Below, piece by piece: positions 31,654 to 41,008 of a DNA stretch of 64,000 bases (position 1 is its first letter; each line of letters opens with the position of its first letter). Source of the stretch: Domibacillus antri. GTDB taxonomy: Bacteria > Bacillota > Bacilli > Bacillales > Domibacillaceae. The position numbers were made by a program, and so were the translations under genes. The notes under the pieces were generated by a model. The model was not told the DNA's origin and did no database searches. It worked only from the letters and a program-made list of their open reading frames with translations. Where the stretch lies: positions 305,099 to 369,098 of the forward strand of contig NZ_MSDU01000008.1 in the NCBI RefSeq assembly GCF_001936625.1, read 5' to 3'.

Positions 31654-32943
31654 TTATTCTACAAATTCAAATTCATAATCTAAAAGACGTACAACATCAC
31701 CGTTCTCTGCACCGCGTTCGCGAAGTGCTTCATCAACCCCCATCGAACGAAGCTGACGCGCAAACCGGTGAATCGATGCTTCACGCGTAAAGTCCGTCAT
31801 TTTAAACAGCTTCTCGATTTTGCTGCCCGTTAATTCAAACGCACCGTCAGGCCCGCGGGAAATAACAAATTCTGCTGCCTGCTTTTCGTGACGGTACATG
31901 ACGCGGTTTACAGAGAGATCTTCTTCTTCATGGTCAAGCGGGAATTCCGGCGTTTCATCTACCTTATCGGCAATGGCAAATAACAAATCACGCAAACCGC
32001 TCCGTGTTAAAGCGGAAATTGGGAAAATAACCGCATTTTCATCCACTTTTTTCTTAAACTCCACCAGATTTTCTTCCGCTTCCGGCATGTCCATTTTATT
32101 GGCAACAATAATTTCCGGCCGTTCCGTTAAACGGAGGTTGTATTCTTTCAATTCATTGTTAATCGTAACATAATCTTCGTACGGATCGCGCCCCTCCATA
32201 CCGGACATATCCAGCACATGAACGATGACACGCGTACGCTCAATATGGCGTAAAAATTGGTGCCCCAGTCCTGTTCCTTCGTGGGCGCCCTCAATAAGCC
32301 CCGGAAGGTCCGCCATAACAAAGCTTCGGCCGTCTTCCGTCTCGACCATACCGAGATTTGGCACAAGTGTCGTAAAATGATAGGCCGCAATTTTTGGTTT
32401 TGCTGCTGTAACGACGGATAGAAGTGTGGACTTCCCGACACTTGGAAAGCCGACAAGCCCGACGTCGGCAAGCAATTTCAATTCAAGCGTAACATTGCGT
32501 TCAATACCAGGTTCCCCGTTTTCAGAAATCTCCGGTGCCGGATTTGCCGGCGTCGCAAAGCGGCTGTTGCCGCGTCCGCCGCGTCCGCCGCGGGCAATAA
32601 CCGCCTGCTGTCCGTGTTCTACTAAGTCGGCAATCACTTCACCTGTATCATCGTCTGTCACGACTGTTCCGGGCGGCACTTTGACAATCATATCTTTGGC
32701 ATTTTTACCATGCATGTTTTTGCTCATTCCGTGTTCGCCGCGCGGTGCTTTAAAATGCCGCTGATAGCGGAAATCCATCAGCGTCCGCAGTCCTTCTTCC
32801 ACTTCAAATACAACATTCGCTCCATTGCCGCCATCACCGCCGGCTGGACCGCCGTTTGGCACGTATTTTTCACGGCGGAAGGCAACCATCCCGTTCCCGC
32901 CGTCGCCGCCTTTTACATATATTTTGACCTGATCTACAAACAT
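31654..32943 (-). CDS. obg: GTPase Obg
   Basis: Essential ribosome-associated GTPase linked to 50S assembly, stringent response and sporulation onset. The N-terminal Gly-rich Obg fold covers residues 1-158 ([20 protein letters not shown]). The G domain has Walker [12 protein letters not shown] (about 165), G3 [16 protein letters not shown] and G4 [10 protein letters not shown]. The C-terminal OCT domain covers about 350-429. The length of 429 aa matches B. subtilis Obg (428). Lies between spo0B and pheB. Confidence 0.98.
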   Translation of the reverse strand: MFVDQVKIYVKGGDGGNGMVAFRREKYVPNGGPAGGDGGNGANVVFEVEEGLRTLMDFRYQRHFKAPRGEHGMSKNMHGKNAKDMIVKVPPGTVVTDDDTGEVIADLVEHGQQAVIARGGRGGRGNSRFATPANPAPEISENGEPGIERNVTLELKLLADVGLVGFPSVGKSTLLSVVTAAKPKIAAYHFTTLVPNLGMVETEDGRSFVMADLPGLIEGAHEGTGLGHQFLRHIERTRVIVHVLDMSGMEGRDPYEDYVTINNELKEYNLRLTERPEIIVANKMDMPEAEENLVEFKKKVDENAVIFPISALTRSGLRDLLFAIADKVDETPEFPLDHEEEDLSVNRVMYRHEKQAAEFVISRGPDGAFELTGSKIEKLFKMTDFTREASIHRFARQLRSMGVDEALRERGAENGDVVRLLDYEFEFVE

Positions 32944-32958
32944 ATTGTTCTTTTCCTC

Positions 32959-33501
32959 CTAAAAATTCACTTCCATTAGTATATCCTGATCATCTGATTT
33001 CATGACCTTGCCGCACACTTCATCAGGCTGAAGCAATTGATTGATCCGTTCCATTAACAGAGAGCGGTCGAAAAGCTCACCGTCCCATTCAATTCGTACC
33101 ATCAGACGGCCGTCTTTTTCCGCAAAACCGGTATATAAATTTTGGCCGCTATAGTCTGAGATGTGCCGTTCGAGCAGTGAAAACAATGATTGAAAAAAGC
33201 CGGTCACCATTTCATCGTCCACTTTCTCAATGACCATCTCATCGTCTATTTCAAATTCAAGCAGGAATTTATGCTTCTCCCAGTTAAACGTGATAAACAT
33301 CTCCGCCATCCCTGGCATGCCAAGATTGCACAGTTTCGACTCCTGCACAGCTTTGACAATAATATGATCAGCTGCACGGGCAGCCTCATCTATTTTATTT
33401 AAAGCAAGAAAACCTTTAATCAGCTGTATATCATTCATCCAGTCATGCCGCGCATGACGGAGTGCTTCTATGGCGGTCCATTTTTTCTCTCTCACCTGCA
33501 A
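32959..33501 (-). CDS. spo0B: Sporulation initiation phosphotransferase Spo0B
   Basis: Transfers phosphate from Spo0F to Spo0A in the sporulation phosphorelay. The helical hairpin with the phospho-accepting His (His19 in RHARHDWMNDIQLIKGFLAL) is clear, followed by a degenerate ATPase-like domain that is the least conserved part. 180 aa, near the family length. The start is a TTG at 33501 with GGGAGGT 6 bases before it. The promoter upstream has an extended -10 (TGCTATACT). Position beside obg confirms the identity. Confidence 0.92.
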   Translation of the reverse strand: MQVREKKWTAIEALRHARHDWMNDIQLIKGFLALNKIDEAARAADHIIVKAVQESKLCNLGMPGMAEMFITFNWEKHKFLLEFEIDDEMVIEKVDDEMVTGFFQSLFSLLERHISDYSGQNLYTGFAEKDGRLMVRIEWDGELFDRSLLMERINQLLQPDEVCGKVMKSDDQDILMEVNF

Positions 33502-33592
33502 ATGTGCACCTCCCGTGTCCAGACAACAAATTCCTTTCTGTTAGTATAGCAGAAAAATTTACAGTTTGGACCGGAAAGATGGCGGGCCATAC

Positions 33593-33640
33593 ATAAAAAA
33601 ACGGAGGCGTTCCGAAAGGTTGACTTTCAGAACGCCTCCA
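33593..33640 (-). terminator. Terminator after rpmA
   Basis: Perfect 10-bp stem GGAGGCGTTC/GAACGCCTCC (33603-33639), followed on the minus strand by a U-run. Ends rplU-prp-rpmA before the spo0B promoter (the -10 TATACT sits about 100 bases before this element's far side). Confidence 0.9.
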
Positions 33641-33652
33641 TCCGTAATCCGC

Positions 33653-33952
<300 letters not shown>

Positions 33953-34285
33953 CTATAGGAAGTTTATTTGAATATACTCTCCGTGGCTTTCTTCAATTGT
34001 CTTCAGTGAAATGATCATGCCTTCGAGCAATAGCTGAATCTGGCTCCGCTTGTCCTCCGGCAGTTCATCCGGCACCTCGCAATAAAGCAGCCCGCCGTCT
34101 TCACCAAGCTCAATATGAGGGGTGATGCCGGTCAGTGCTTCCACTGCGTTAATCGCACCAAATGAAACAGCCGAAGCGCCAGCGCAGACGAGGTCTTTGC
34201 CGCTTTCATCGTAGCCTGCATGGCCCTTCATCGTAAACGACTGAATCAAGCCCGATTCGTCTTTGTTTACATCAACATAAATCAT
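33953..34285 (-). CDS. prp: Ribosomal-processing cysteine protease Prp
   Basis: Cysteine protease that cuts the N-terminal extension from L27. The catalytic His is in TMKGHAGYDESGKDLVCAG and the catalytic Cys follows in DLVCAGASAVSFG. 110 aa, the YsxB family. The order rplU-prp-rpmA puts the enzyme beside its substrate gene. Confidence 0.95.
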   Translation of the reverse strand: MIYVDVNKDESGLIQSFTMKGHAGYDESGKDLVCAGASAVSFGAINAVEALTGITPHIELGEDGGLLYCEVPDELPEDKRSQIQLLLEGMIISLKTIEESHGEYIQINFL

Positions 34286-34297
34286 TCAATCATCGCC

Positions 34298-34606
34298 TTA
34301 CGCGTTGATTTTTTCAATGACTACTTTTGTGTAAGGCTGACGGTGTCCTTGCTTTCTGCGGTAGTTTTTCTTAGCTTTAAATTTGAAAACGATGATTTTC
34401 TTCGCGCGTCCTTGCTTTTCAACCTTCGCCGTTACAGTTGCGCCTTCTACGACCGGGCTGCCGACTTTCACGTTGTCGCCGCCAACGAAAAGAACTTTAT
34501 CAAAAGTGACAGAATCACCATCTTGAGCGTTCAATTTTTCGATGTAGATTGCTTGACCTTCTTCAACTTTGATCTGCTTGCCGCCTGTTTCAATAATTGC
34601 GTACAT
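34298..34606 (-). CDS. rplU: 50S ribosomal protein L21
   Basis: Binds 23S rRNA; begins [18 protein letters not shown] and ends in the basic [14 protein letters not shown] signature. The ATG at 34606 (102 aa) has GGGAGGTG upstream. First gene of rplU-prp-rpmA. Confidence 0.97.
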   Translation of the reverse strand: MYAIIETGGKQIKVEEGQAIYIEKLNAQDGDSVTFDKVLFVGGDNVKVGSPVVEGATVTAKVEKQGRAKKIIVFKFKAKKNYRRKQGHRQPYTKVVIEKINA

Positions 34607-34714
34607 TTCTGCACCTCCCTGTTTACTCAGACTCGCCACGTACCAGGTGATCCGGAGATACTTGAACCTGCTGTGTGCGGTTGTAGCACGGGTGCTACAA
34701 ACAATAACATATGA
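34607..34714 (-). ncRNA. L21 leader-type autoregulatory 5' UTR
   Basis: About 100 bases between the rplU promoter and start codon, with a perfect 9-bp hairpin TTGTAGCAC/GTGCTACAA (34681-34700), a GTACCAGGTGATCC segment and then the ribosome binding site. Position and hairpin fit the Bacillota L21 leader family; a covariance search would be needed to confirm. Confidence 0.6.
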
Positions 34715-34743
34715 ATTCTATCACTTTCAATTCACTGTGTCAA
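34715..34743 (-). promoter_or_regulatory. Sigma-A promoter of rplU-prp-rpmA
   Basis: TTGACA (34738-34743), 17-bp spacer, TAGAAT (34715-34720). The -35 box contains the TGA stop codon of spoIVFB. Confidence 0.88.
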
Positions 34744-35597
34744 TCGTTATTTTCAATGATCTCATCCACCCTTTTCTTTCCTTGAAAAAAATGCGTTAAC
34801 AGTTCATATTCAGTGATGTTCACTCTCCGGTCTACCATGAAAAGATGTGTCCGGTTCCGGTGTAATTGACGAACAGTTTCCATTAACAGCTGGCGGCTGC
34901 CTGTGTGAATATGAAGCATTCTAAGCTGCACCGGTTCGTAAAACCGCGCCGTCAAAAAGCGGATAAACATATACTCCTTTTCTTTCCACATGGTCAAAAG
35001 CTGAACGGTAATATACGATACGGTCAGCAGCAGCTGCAAGTAAAACGGAAGAACATAAATCGCCGCTCCAAAAAGACAGACAAGCATGAAAAAAGAGCAG
35101 TGAATGGCCATCCTGTAAGCGTCATAATAAGGACGGACAGCGGATAATAGCAGCAGGATCATTTTTCCACCGTCAAGCGGCAACACAGGGAGTAAATTAA
35201 AGAGAAGTATGAGGACATTCAACTGAATTAACAATGAATAAACGTCCGGTTCGACCACTCCGGTGTGCAATAAACAAAAGAACGCCGCCGCGAGCGGCAT
35301 ATGCATAAAAGGACCGGACAGGACGACGAGCCATTCTTCAGCAAGCGGCCGTCCTGCATGTTCATTTGTTTCCAGTTTCCCTCCAAACGGCAGAAACTCT
35401 ATTTTAACAATCCGCCAGCCGCAAAATTTGGCCGCCGCTGCATGGCCGAGTTCGTGAACGAAAATGATAGTTAATAAACAGAGCGCTTCCGCAAACATCC
35501 CGACAGCAGCCGCCAAAGCACCCATCAGCCATGTAAGAGGATGAATTCTAATCAATCTCGTCTGCTCCCATTCGTTGCTTTGAGATGACCTGTCCAT
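34740..35597 (-). CDS. spoIVFB: Intramembrane metalloprotease SpoIVFB
   Basis: Site-2-type protease in the mother-cell membrane around the forespore that cuts pro-sigma-K. The zinc motif HELGH is in IIFVHELGHAAAAKFCGW (about residue 48), and the third ligand Asp is in NLLPVLPLDGGKMILL (about 140). About six membrane helices and a C-terminal CBS-like domain make up 285 aa, close to B. subtilis (288). The ATG has AGGCGG upstream and lies 50 bases inside spoIVFA, so the partners are coupled. Confidence 0.93.
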   Translation of the reverse strand: MDRSSQSNEWEQTRLIRIHPLTWLMGALAAAVGMFAEALCLLTIIFVHELGHAAAAKFCGWRIVKIEFLPFGGKLETNEHAGRPLAEEWLVVLSGPFMHMPLAAAFFCLLHTGVVEPDVYSLLIQLNVLILLFNLLPVLPLDGGKMILLLLSAVRPYYDAYRMAIHCSFFMLVCLFGAAIYVLPFYLQLLLTVSYITVQLLTMWKEKEYMFIRFLTARFYEPVQLRMLHIHTGSRQLLMETVRQLHRNRTHLFMVDRRVNITEYELLTHFFQGKKRVDEIIENND

Positions 35598-35997
35598 TTT
35601 TCCGCCTCGTGATATGCACGGATTCCTTTGCCGGCTCCCCGATCACCGCTCCTTCGTCCACTTTTTCAAACAATCCAAAATCGTTAACATACACCCCATC
35701 GATTTCCGTTTCACTTCCGTCATTATGCTGCAGAACAATTGAATGATCGTCCTTGTTAATCCGCACAACCATTCCCGCCCTTTCTGCTTTAAGTGTGTGG
35801 GACACGTTCACTGGCGTAATTGCTCCATCCGGCTGCCCATGCAATGAAGGCAAAAGCGCACCGAGATGGCGTTCATATACATAAGCGGTGCGGGCAAATG
35901 TGAAATCACCGGTAAATAAATAATAAACTGCCGGCTGATCCCGATTTACATAAACCAATAAATATAGAAGGGCTGCCCCGGCAATTTTTCGTTTCAC
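35548..35997 (-). CDS. spoIVFA: SpoIVFA-like regulator of sigma-K processing (short form)
   Basis: Partner that anchors and inhibits SpoIVFB until a forespore signal arrives. The protein has one N-terminal hydrophobic stretch (IAGAALLYLLVYVN) and a degenerate M23/LytM-like outer domain (VRINKDDHSIVLQHNDGSETEIDGVY, VDEGAVIGEPAKES). At about 149 aa it is much shorter than B. subtilis SpoIVFA (264 aa): the long cytoplasmic N-terminal part is absent. The GTG at 35997 is favoured by AGGAG 8 bases upstream; GTG 36006 is possible. Confidence 0.8.
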   Translation of the reverse strand: MKRKIAGAALLYLLVYVNRDQPAVYYLFTGDFTFARTAYVYERHLGALLPSLHGQPDGAITPVNVSHTLKAERAGMVVRINKDDHSIVLQHNDGSETEIDGVYVNDFGLFEKVDEGAVIGEPAKESVHITRRKNGQVISKQRMGADEID

Positions 35998-36021
35998 GAT
36001 CACCACTCCTGCTTTTTTTTA

Positions 36022-36050
36022 TTTGTATGCACAGGCACAAGCAAATACGA
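36022..36050 (-). promoter_or_regulatory. Sigma-E promoter of spoIVFA-spoIVFB
   Basis: TCGTATT (36044-36050), 14-bp spacer, CATACAAA (36022-36029) on the minus strand. This matches KMATATT-N14-CATACAnT with one mismatch in each box, fitting a mother-cell gene pair. Confidence 0.68.
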
Positions 36051-36083
36051 AAAAAAAACCGCTTCAATAAGCGGTTTTTTTTT
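36050..36083 (-). terminator. Terminator region between minD and spoIVFA
   Basis: AACCGCTT/AAGCGGTT (36057-36076) with a 4-base loop and A/T runs on both sides; ends the mre-min transcript. Confidence 0.88.
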
Positions 36084-36891
36084 ATGATCGGCCCATGCCG
36101 ATAAAGCGTTTGAATTTCGTAAGGAATGTTTCTTTTTCCTGATCCAGCTGCTGCAGCGGGACGGATTCACCTAAAATACGGCGTGCAATATTGCGGTAAG
36201 CAATCGAAGCGCGATTGTTTGGATTGTGTGCAACCGGCTCGCCGTTATGAGATGATTTAATGACTTCATCATCGTCAGCAACAATGCCAATCAATTCAAT
36301 GGACAAATGAGCGGCCACTTCATCCACATCGAGCATATCGCCTTCTTTCACCATGTGATTGCGAATGCGGTTCACGATCAATTTCGGCGGCGCCATGCCC
36401 TCTTCCTTTTCAAGTAAGCCGATGACCCGATCCGCATCACGCACAGATGATTTTTCAGGCGTGGTGACGACAATGGCATGATCCGCTCCGGCAACCGCGT
36501 TTTTGTATCCCTGCTCAATACCTGCAGGACAATCTATTAAAATATAATCGTAATCTTGCTTCAGCTCATCAATTAATTTTTTCATCTGCTCCGGTGTCAC
36601 AGCTGACTTATCCGTTGTTTGTGCAGCCGGAAGCAAATAAAGCAGGTCGTTAAAACGCTTGTCTTTAACGAGAGCCTGATGTGTTTTGCATCGCTCTTCG
36701 ACAACGTCGACAAGATCATAAATAATCCGATTTTCAAGCCCCATAACTACATCGAGGTTGCGAAGGCCGATGTCGGTATCTACTAGGCACACTTTTTTTT
36801 CCTGCAGCGCGAGCGCTGTTCCGAGATTGGCAGTTGTTGTCGTTTTGCCGACACCACCTTTTCCGGAAGTAATGACGATTGCTTCACCCAC
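36082..36891 (-). CDS. minD: Septum site-determining ATPase MinD
   Basis: Membrane-binding ParA-type ATPase that positions the division septum with MinC. The deviant Walker A is SGKGGVGKTTTTANLG, with DTDIGLRNLDVVMGLENR, DYILIDCPAGIEQG, and a C-terminal amphipathic membrane-targeting helix (FLTKFKRFIGMGRS). 269 aa. The start is a GTG at 36891, one base after the minC stop codon. Confidence 0.97.
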   Translation of the reverse strand: MGEAIVITSGKGGVGKTTTTANLGTALALQEKKVCLVDTDIGLRNLDVVMGLENRIIYDLVDVVEERCKTHQALVKDKRFNDLLYLLPAAQTTDKSAVTPEQMKKLIDELKQDYDYILIDCPAGIEQGYKNAVAGADHAIVVTTPEKSSVRDADRVIGLLEKEEGMAPPKLIVNRIRNHMVKEGDMLDVDEVAAHLSIELIGIVADDDEVIKSSHNGEPVAHNPNNRASIAYRNIARRILGESVPLQQLDQEKETFLTKFKRFIGMGRS

Positions 36892-36892
36892 T

Positions 36893-37570
36893 TCAAAAGC
36901 CCCCTTTAAACGTCGATATGTCAGGCCGCAAATATTTCAATACTTGCAGCCGGTCAATGACAAGTTGATCCGCTTCGTTAATAAAAGCGCATTCAGATTC
37001 TGTTATTTCTTCTTCATCATAACGGTCAGGCGACCTCGTCAAATGACTGCTGATGCGCAGCTGGGACGGCATCATTTTCGCCGCCGTAATGACGGCCTGT
37101 TTGTTTCCGTAGCAGCCGGCATGTGCAACACCTTTTAATGCGCCCATCACAAAAATGCTGCCGCCGGCCATCACTGTACCGCCCGGATTTACATCACCGA
37201 TCAACAACAGATCACCCGGCACTTCAAGTACCTGTCCGGAACGAATTCGGCCCACAAAGGACACAATTTCATTTTCCTCTTTCCAGCGTACCGCTTCCTC
37301 AATGGTCATCACATTCGATTTTATCTCTTCAACGACGAGATGACGCCGCTGGCGGATTAAACTTTTTAATGCTTCTTTCTCGTCTTCAGTCACATAGCGA
37401 TTCCCTGTCTGAACGGAGACGGTAATAAGCGCCCCCTGTCCGTCTTTCGTAACGGCATCGAGCTTTTCTGTCAATTCTTCTATTAATTCATTATACGCAC
37501 ACTTATCATTCAATTGAAGAGTCAGGCCATCTTTCGTCCCTTTGATGACTACGTTTTGCCCTGTTTTCAT
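36893..37570 (-). CDS. minC: Septum formation inhibitor MinC
   Basis: Inhibits FtsZ polymerisation at wrong sites. The N-terminal domain begins NVVIKGTKDGLTLQLND; the C-terminal beta-helix has RSGQVLEVPGDLLLIGDVNP, GGTVMAGGSIFVMGALKG and AHAGCYGNKQAVI. The ATG at 37570 (225 aa, MKTGQNVVIKG) matches family length, with GAGGTGGGA upstream. Operon mreB-mreC-mreD-minC-minD. Confidence 0.96.
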   Translation of the reverse strand: MKTGQNVVIKGTKDGLTLQLNDKCAYNELIEELTEKLDAVTKDGQGALITVSVQTGNRYVTEDEKEALKSLIRQRRHLVVEEIKSNVMTIEEAVRWKEENEIVSFVGRIRSGQVLEVPGDLLLIGDVNPGGTVMAGGSIFVMGALKGVAHAGCYGNKQAVITAAKMMPSQLRISSHLTRSPDRYDEEEITESECAFINEADQLVIDRLQVLKYLRPDISTFKGGF

Positions 37571-37637
37571 AGCAAGTATCCCACCTCTGTACGTCTCATT
37601 ATTCGACAGAACGGTGCCCATTTCCTTTTTTAAAGGA

Positions 37638-38150
37638 TCAGCCGAATATGTTTTTTAATTTTTGAAAAGCATTTCGGAGCGGAATGGCGAACAGGATATA
37701 AAAAATCGCATTTAATGCAAGTGTCGGCCATAGCCGCATAAAGACAAACTGCTCAAATGAAGCTTCTGACCGCTGAACAAGCACATTCAGTCCGTATATA
37801 ATCATTTCAAGCAGCGCAATGTCAAACAGCACGATGATGAAGAAAATGACTAGCGTGCTATGCAGCCATTTCGTCAATTTCGACGTGATGTAGACAATCA
37901 GCGGCAGGAAGAACATATAAGCACCCAATAGTCCTGTATAGAACATATCAAATAAAAATCCGAATAAGAAGCCATACTTAATTGCTGTGTTCCGGTCAAA
38001 GAAAACGGACATAAATAACAGTCCGATTAAAAAGAAACGCGGTACCGGCACGTATATCCCGTTAAACGCATTTTCCGGAAAAAAAACCATAAAGACACTG
38101 TCACTATAAAAAAGGGCAATCATTAAAAGAGGAAGAAGTCCTTTTTTCAC
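37638..38150 (-). CDS. mreD: Rod shape-determining membrane protein MreD
   Basis: A 170-residue polytopic protein (about five helices) of the elongasome that links MreB filaments to wall synthesis. Features FFPENAFNGIYVPVPRFFLIG and GLLGAYMFFLPLIVYI. The start overlaps the mreC stop by 4 bases. Confidence 0.94.
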   Translation of the reverse strand: MKKGLLPLLMIALFYSDSVFMVFFPENAFNGIYVPVPRFFLIGLLFMSVFFDRNTAIKYGFLFGFLFDMFYTGLLGAYMFFLPLIVYITSKLTKWLHSTLVIFFIIVLFDIALLEMIIYGLNVLVQRSEASFEQFVFMRLWPTLALNAIFYILFAIPLRNAFQKLKNIFG

Positions 38151-39037
38151 AGCGCTTCCTCCTCAATGACTACTTGCTGGCGATCTTCTTCTGGAAGCAC
38201 TTTTGTCATGGCCCGTTTGGATACCATCACGTGTTCAAGATCATAAAAACTGGCTGCCGGTTCCACAAGTGCGGTTTGGGTCAACCCGAATTCATCCGGT
38301 ACAAGCTCTGTTACTTTTCCTATAACAAGACCTTTCGGAAAAACACCTCCGAGTCCGGATGTGGTGACGGTCTGCCCTTTTGCTACGTTCGAATCAGACG
38401 GAATTTTTGTCATTTTCAGCATTTTTTTCTCTTCGTCATATCCTTCAATCAGCCCATAAATAGCCGCATCCGCCTGAATAATCGCAGACACACGGTTTTG
38501 CGGATCATGCGCTGACAGCAGCTGTACCGTTGAGGTAAATTTAGAGGTGCTTTTCACTTTGCCGACGAGTCCGCTGGCTGTGATAACGGCCATATCCGGT
38601 TCGATGCCGGATGATTCCCCTTGATCGATCGTAATTAATTCATACCAGCGATCGGGATTTCGGGCAATAACTGTTGCCTGCACCGGCTCGTAATCTGCTA
38701 AACTTTCTTCCTTTTCCAGCACTTTCCGCAGCTCCGCATTGTCTTTTTTCAGCCGGGTGACATCACTTTCAAGCTGGGCCAGTTCATCTAAATGGGTTCG
38801 CAGTTTTTCATTTTCTTCATATGTATTCCGCAGCCGGCGGATATCATCAAAAAACTGTTCCACTGCACCGGCCGGTTTTGATACGATATTTTGTCCAAAG
38901 CCGGTCACATCTTTTACAAATTTTTCAGGCCAAGTAATGTTAGCGCGGTCGCGAAGGGAAAAGCCAATCAATGCCACAAGAATAATGATGCTGCCAAGTA
39001 AAATGATTAATCGCTTGTTTGTAAAAAATTGCGGCAT
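38147..39037 (-). CDS. mreC: Rod shape-determining protein MreC
   Basis: Bitopic elongasome protein outside the membrane that organises penicillin-binding proteins. One N-terminal membrane helix (LIILLGSIIILVALIGFSL), a coiled coil (about 60-115, LRTHLDELAQLESDVTRLKKD), then the two beta-barrel domains (VIARNPDRWYELITIDQGES, QTVTTSGLGGVFPKGLVIG). The ATG at 39037 (MPQFFTNKR, 296 aa) has GAGGTGG 5 bases upstream; a GTG at 39046 lies on that site. Confidence 0.95.
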   Translation of the reverse strand: MPQFFTNKRLIILLGSIIILVALIGFSLRDRANITWPEKFVKDVTGFGQNIVSKPAGAVEQFFDDIRRLRNTYEENEKLRTHLDELAQLESDVTRLKKDNAELRKVLEKEESLADYEPVQATVIARNPDRWYELITIDQGESSGIEPDMAVITASGLVGKVKSTSKFTSTVQLLSAHDPQNRVSAIIQADAAIYGLIEGYDEEKKMLKMTKIPSDSNVAKGQTVTTSGLGGVFPKGLVIGKVTELVPDEFGLTQTALVEPAASFYDLEHVMVSKRAMTKVLPEEDRQQVVIEEEAL

Positions 39038-39073
39038 GAAATCCACCTCAGTTTTCTAAGCATTCAAAACGGT

Positions 39074-39128
39074 GAGGCAGGTTCAGTGCGCACCGGCACA
39101 GCCGATTAGAGCGCGGAGAACCGGCCTC
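39074..39128 (-). promoter_or_regulatory. Long intercistronic hairpin between mreB and mreC
   Basis: Four nested stems: GAGGC/GCCTC, GGTTC/GAACC, GCGC/GCGC and CGGC/GCCG (18 bp in all) with a 3-base apical loop and small internal loops. No U-run follows, so it is not a classic terminator. It may stabilise mreB mRNA or set mreC expression. Confidence 0.65.
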
Positions 39129-39139
39129 ATTGACGAAAT

Positions 39140-40150
39140 TTATTTATTTTTAAACAAATGAATGTGATCCAGTGCAAGGCCTGTACCGACAGCCACACAG
39201 TCAAGCGGGTTTTCCGCAATAATAACCGGCATATTCGTTTCTTTGCTGATCACTTTATCAAGGTTGCGAAGGAGTGCACCGCCGCCTGTTAACACAATGC
39301 CCCGATCCATAATATCCGCAGCAAGTTCCGGCGGGGTTTTTTCAAGCGTGCCTTTCACCGTATCCACAATTGCATAAACTGTATCTCTCAATGCATCGGC
39401 AATTTCCTGCGCTGTAATTTCAATCGTTTTCGGAAGGCCTGTCAACAAATCACGTCCGCGGATTTCCATGTTCGGAATATCCTCCACTTCACCCGCTGAA
39501 CCAATTTCCATTTTAATCATTTCCGCGGTACGGTCACCGATTAACAAATTATACTGCTTGCGGATGTAAGCGATAATCGCATCATCCATTTCATCACCGG
39601 CGACGCGGAGTGATTCACTTGTCACAATGCCGCCGAGTGAAATAATCGCCACTTCTGTCGTACCGCCGCCGATATCCACCACCATGCTGCCTGTCGGTTC
39701 CCAGACAGGTAAATTTGCCCCAATTGCCGCTGCAAACGGCTCTTCAATCGGATAGGCGTCGCGGGCACCGGCTTGACGTGTCGCATCAATAACGGCGCGT
39801 CTTTCAACAGCTGTAATACCGGATGGTACGCATACCATAACATACGGCTTGCTTGATAGAAAGCCAGTAGAGCCTTTTGTTGCCTGTTTAATATAATATT
39901 TAATCATTGTGGCCGTTGTTTCGTAGTCGGCAATAACGCCGTCTTTCATCGGACGCGTCGCAATTATATTGCCTGGTGTTCTTCCGATCATGTTTCTTGC
40001 ATCGTTTCCAACTGCAACAATCTGCTTTGTATCGGTCTGTAATGCGACAACGGAAGGTTCACGAACGATGATCCCTTTCCCTTTCGCATAAACAAGTGTA
40101 TTCGCTGTTCCAAGGTCAATGCCTAAATCACGGCTCCCAATTCCAAACAT
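39140..40150 (-). CDS. mreB: Actin-like rod shape-determining protein MreB
   Basis: Forms membrane-bound filaments that guide lateral wall synthesis. Actin-fold phosphate motifs [17 protein letters not shown] and [18 protein letters not shown] are present, with the adenosine motif [14 protein letters not shown]. 336 aa. First gene of mreBCD-minCD. The promoter upstream has TATAAT near 40255 with a poor -35 after an A/T run. Confidence 0.97.
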   Translation of the reverse strand: MFGIGSRDLGIDLGTANTLVYAKGKGIIVREPSVVALQTDTKQIVAVGNDARNMIGRTPGNIIATRPMKDGVIADYETTATMIKYYIKQATKGSTGFLSSKPYVMVCVPSGITAVERRAVIDATRQAGARDAYPIEEPFAAAIGANLPVWEPTGSMVVDIGGGTTEVAIISLGGIVTSESLRVAGDEMDDAIIAYIRKQYNLLIGDRTAEMIKMEIGSAGEVEDIPNMEIRGRDLLTGLPKTIEITAQEIADALRDTVYAIVDTVKGTLEKTPPELAADIMDRGIVLTGGGALLRNLDKVISKETNMPVIIAENPLDCVAVGTGLALDHIHLFKNK

Positions 40151-40285
40151 GTAGTGTATCTCCCTTTCCTCAATCGATCCTTTTTATCGTGATCATTTCC
40201 CTATTAATGGTCGTTAAAATAGTGTGAATCGTTTCTCAAAAACCATAACTTATATTATAGCGGAACGAAAAAAAAAATCATAGCG

Positions 40286-40993
40286 TTATAAATAACCTTT
40301 TTCTTTCAAACTGACAAATTTTTTCTCACCAATAATAAGGTGGTCAAGCACGTCAATTCCAAGAATTTTTCCGCATTCGACAAGCCGTTTCGTCACATCG
40401 ATGTCTTCGCGGCTCGGGGCGGGATCGCCGGACGGGTGATTATGCAGGCAGACGATGGAGGCGGCAGATCGTCTGAATGCCTCTTTGAAAACTTCACGCG
40501 GATGCACGATGCTGGCGTTCAAACTGCCAATAAACAGCGTCTGCTTATGCATCACCTGGTTTTTTGTATTCAAGTATAAACAAACGAAATGCTCCTGGCT
40601 GAGAAACCGCATTTCTTCCATCATATAATTGGCGGCATCTTCCGGGGAACGAATCATAAAGCGGTCTTCATATTTCAGCCGGCCGAGACGGCGGCCAAGT
40701 TCAATGGCCGCCATGATCTGGACCGCTTTTGCACTGCCCACTCCTTTAATAGAAGTAATTTCTTCAAGGGACGCATCTTTCAGCAAACGCAGCCCTTCAA
40801 ATTCATGTAATATGCGGTTGGATAGCTGAAGGACCGATTCCTGTTTCGTTCCGGTGCGGAGTAAAATGGCTAGAAGTTCATGATTTGAAAGACTGTGAGG
40901 CCCGGAAGCAATCATTCGCTCGCGCGGGCGGTCATGCGGGGGTACATCTCGAATCATCATGGGCTGGGCGGGTAAAATTGAATCATTTGTCAA
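40286..40993 (-). CDS. radC: RadC-family JAB domain protein
   Basis: Has a helix-hairpin-helix-like N-terminal part (LLKDASLEEITSIKGVGSAKAVQI) and a C-terminal MPN/JAB metalloprotease-like domain with the zinc motif CLHNHPSGDPAPSREDID. The name radC reflects an old DNA-repair assignment that has been doubted; the true function is unsettled. The probable start is TTG 40993, 15 bases after the maf stop, with AAGGGGA between them; internal Met codons are possible. 235 aa. Confidence 0.9.
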   Translation of the reverse strand: MTNDSILPAQPMMIRDVPPHDRPRERMIASGPHSLSNHELLAILLRTGTKQESVLQLSNRILHEFEGLRLLKDASLEEITSIKGVGSAKAVQIMAAIELGRRLGRLKYEDRFMIRSPEDAANYMMEEMRFLSQEHFVCLYLNTKNQVMHKQTLFIGSLNASIVHPREVFKEAFRRSAASIVCLHNHPSGDPAPSREDIDVTKRLVECGKILGIDVLDHLIIGEKKFVSLKEKGYL

Positions 40994-41008
40994 AATAGGA
41001 GTCCCCTT

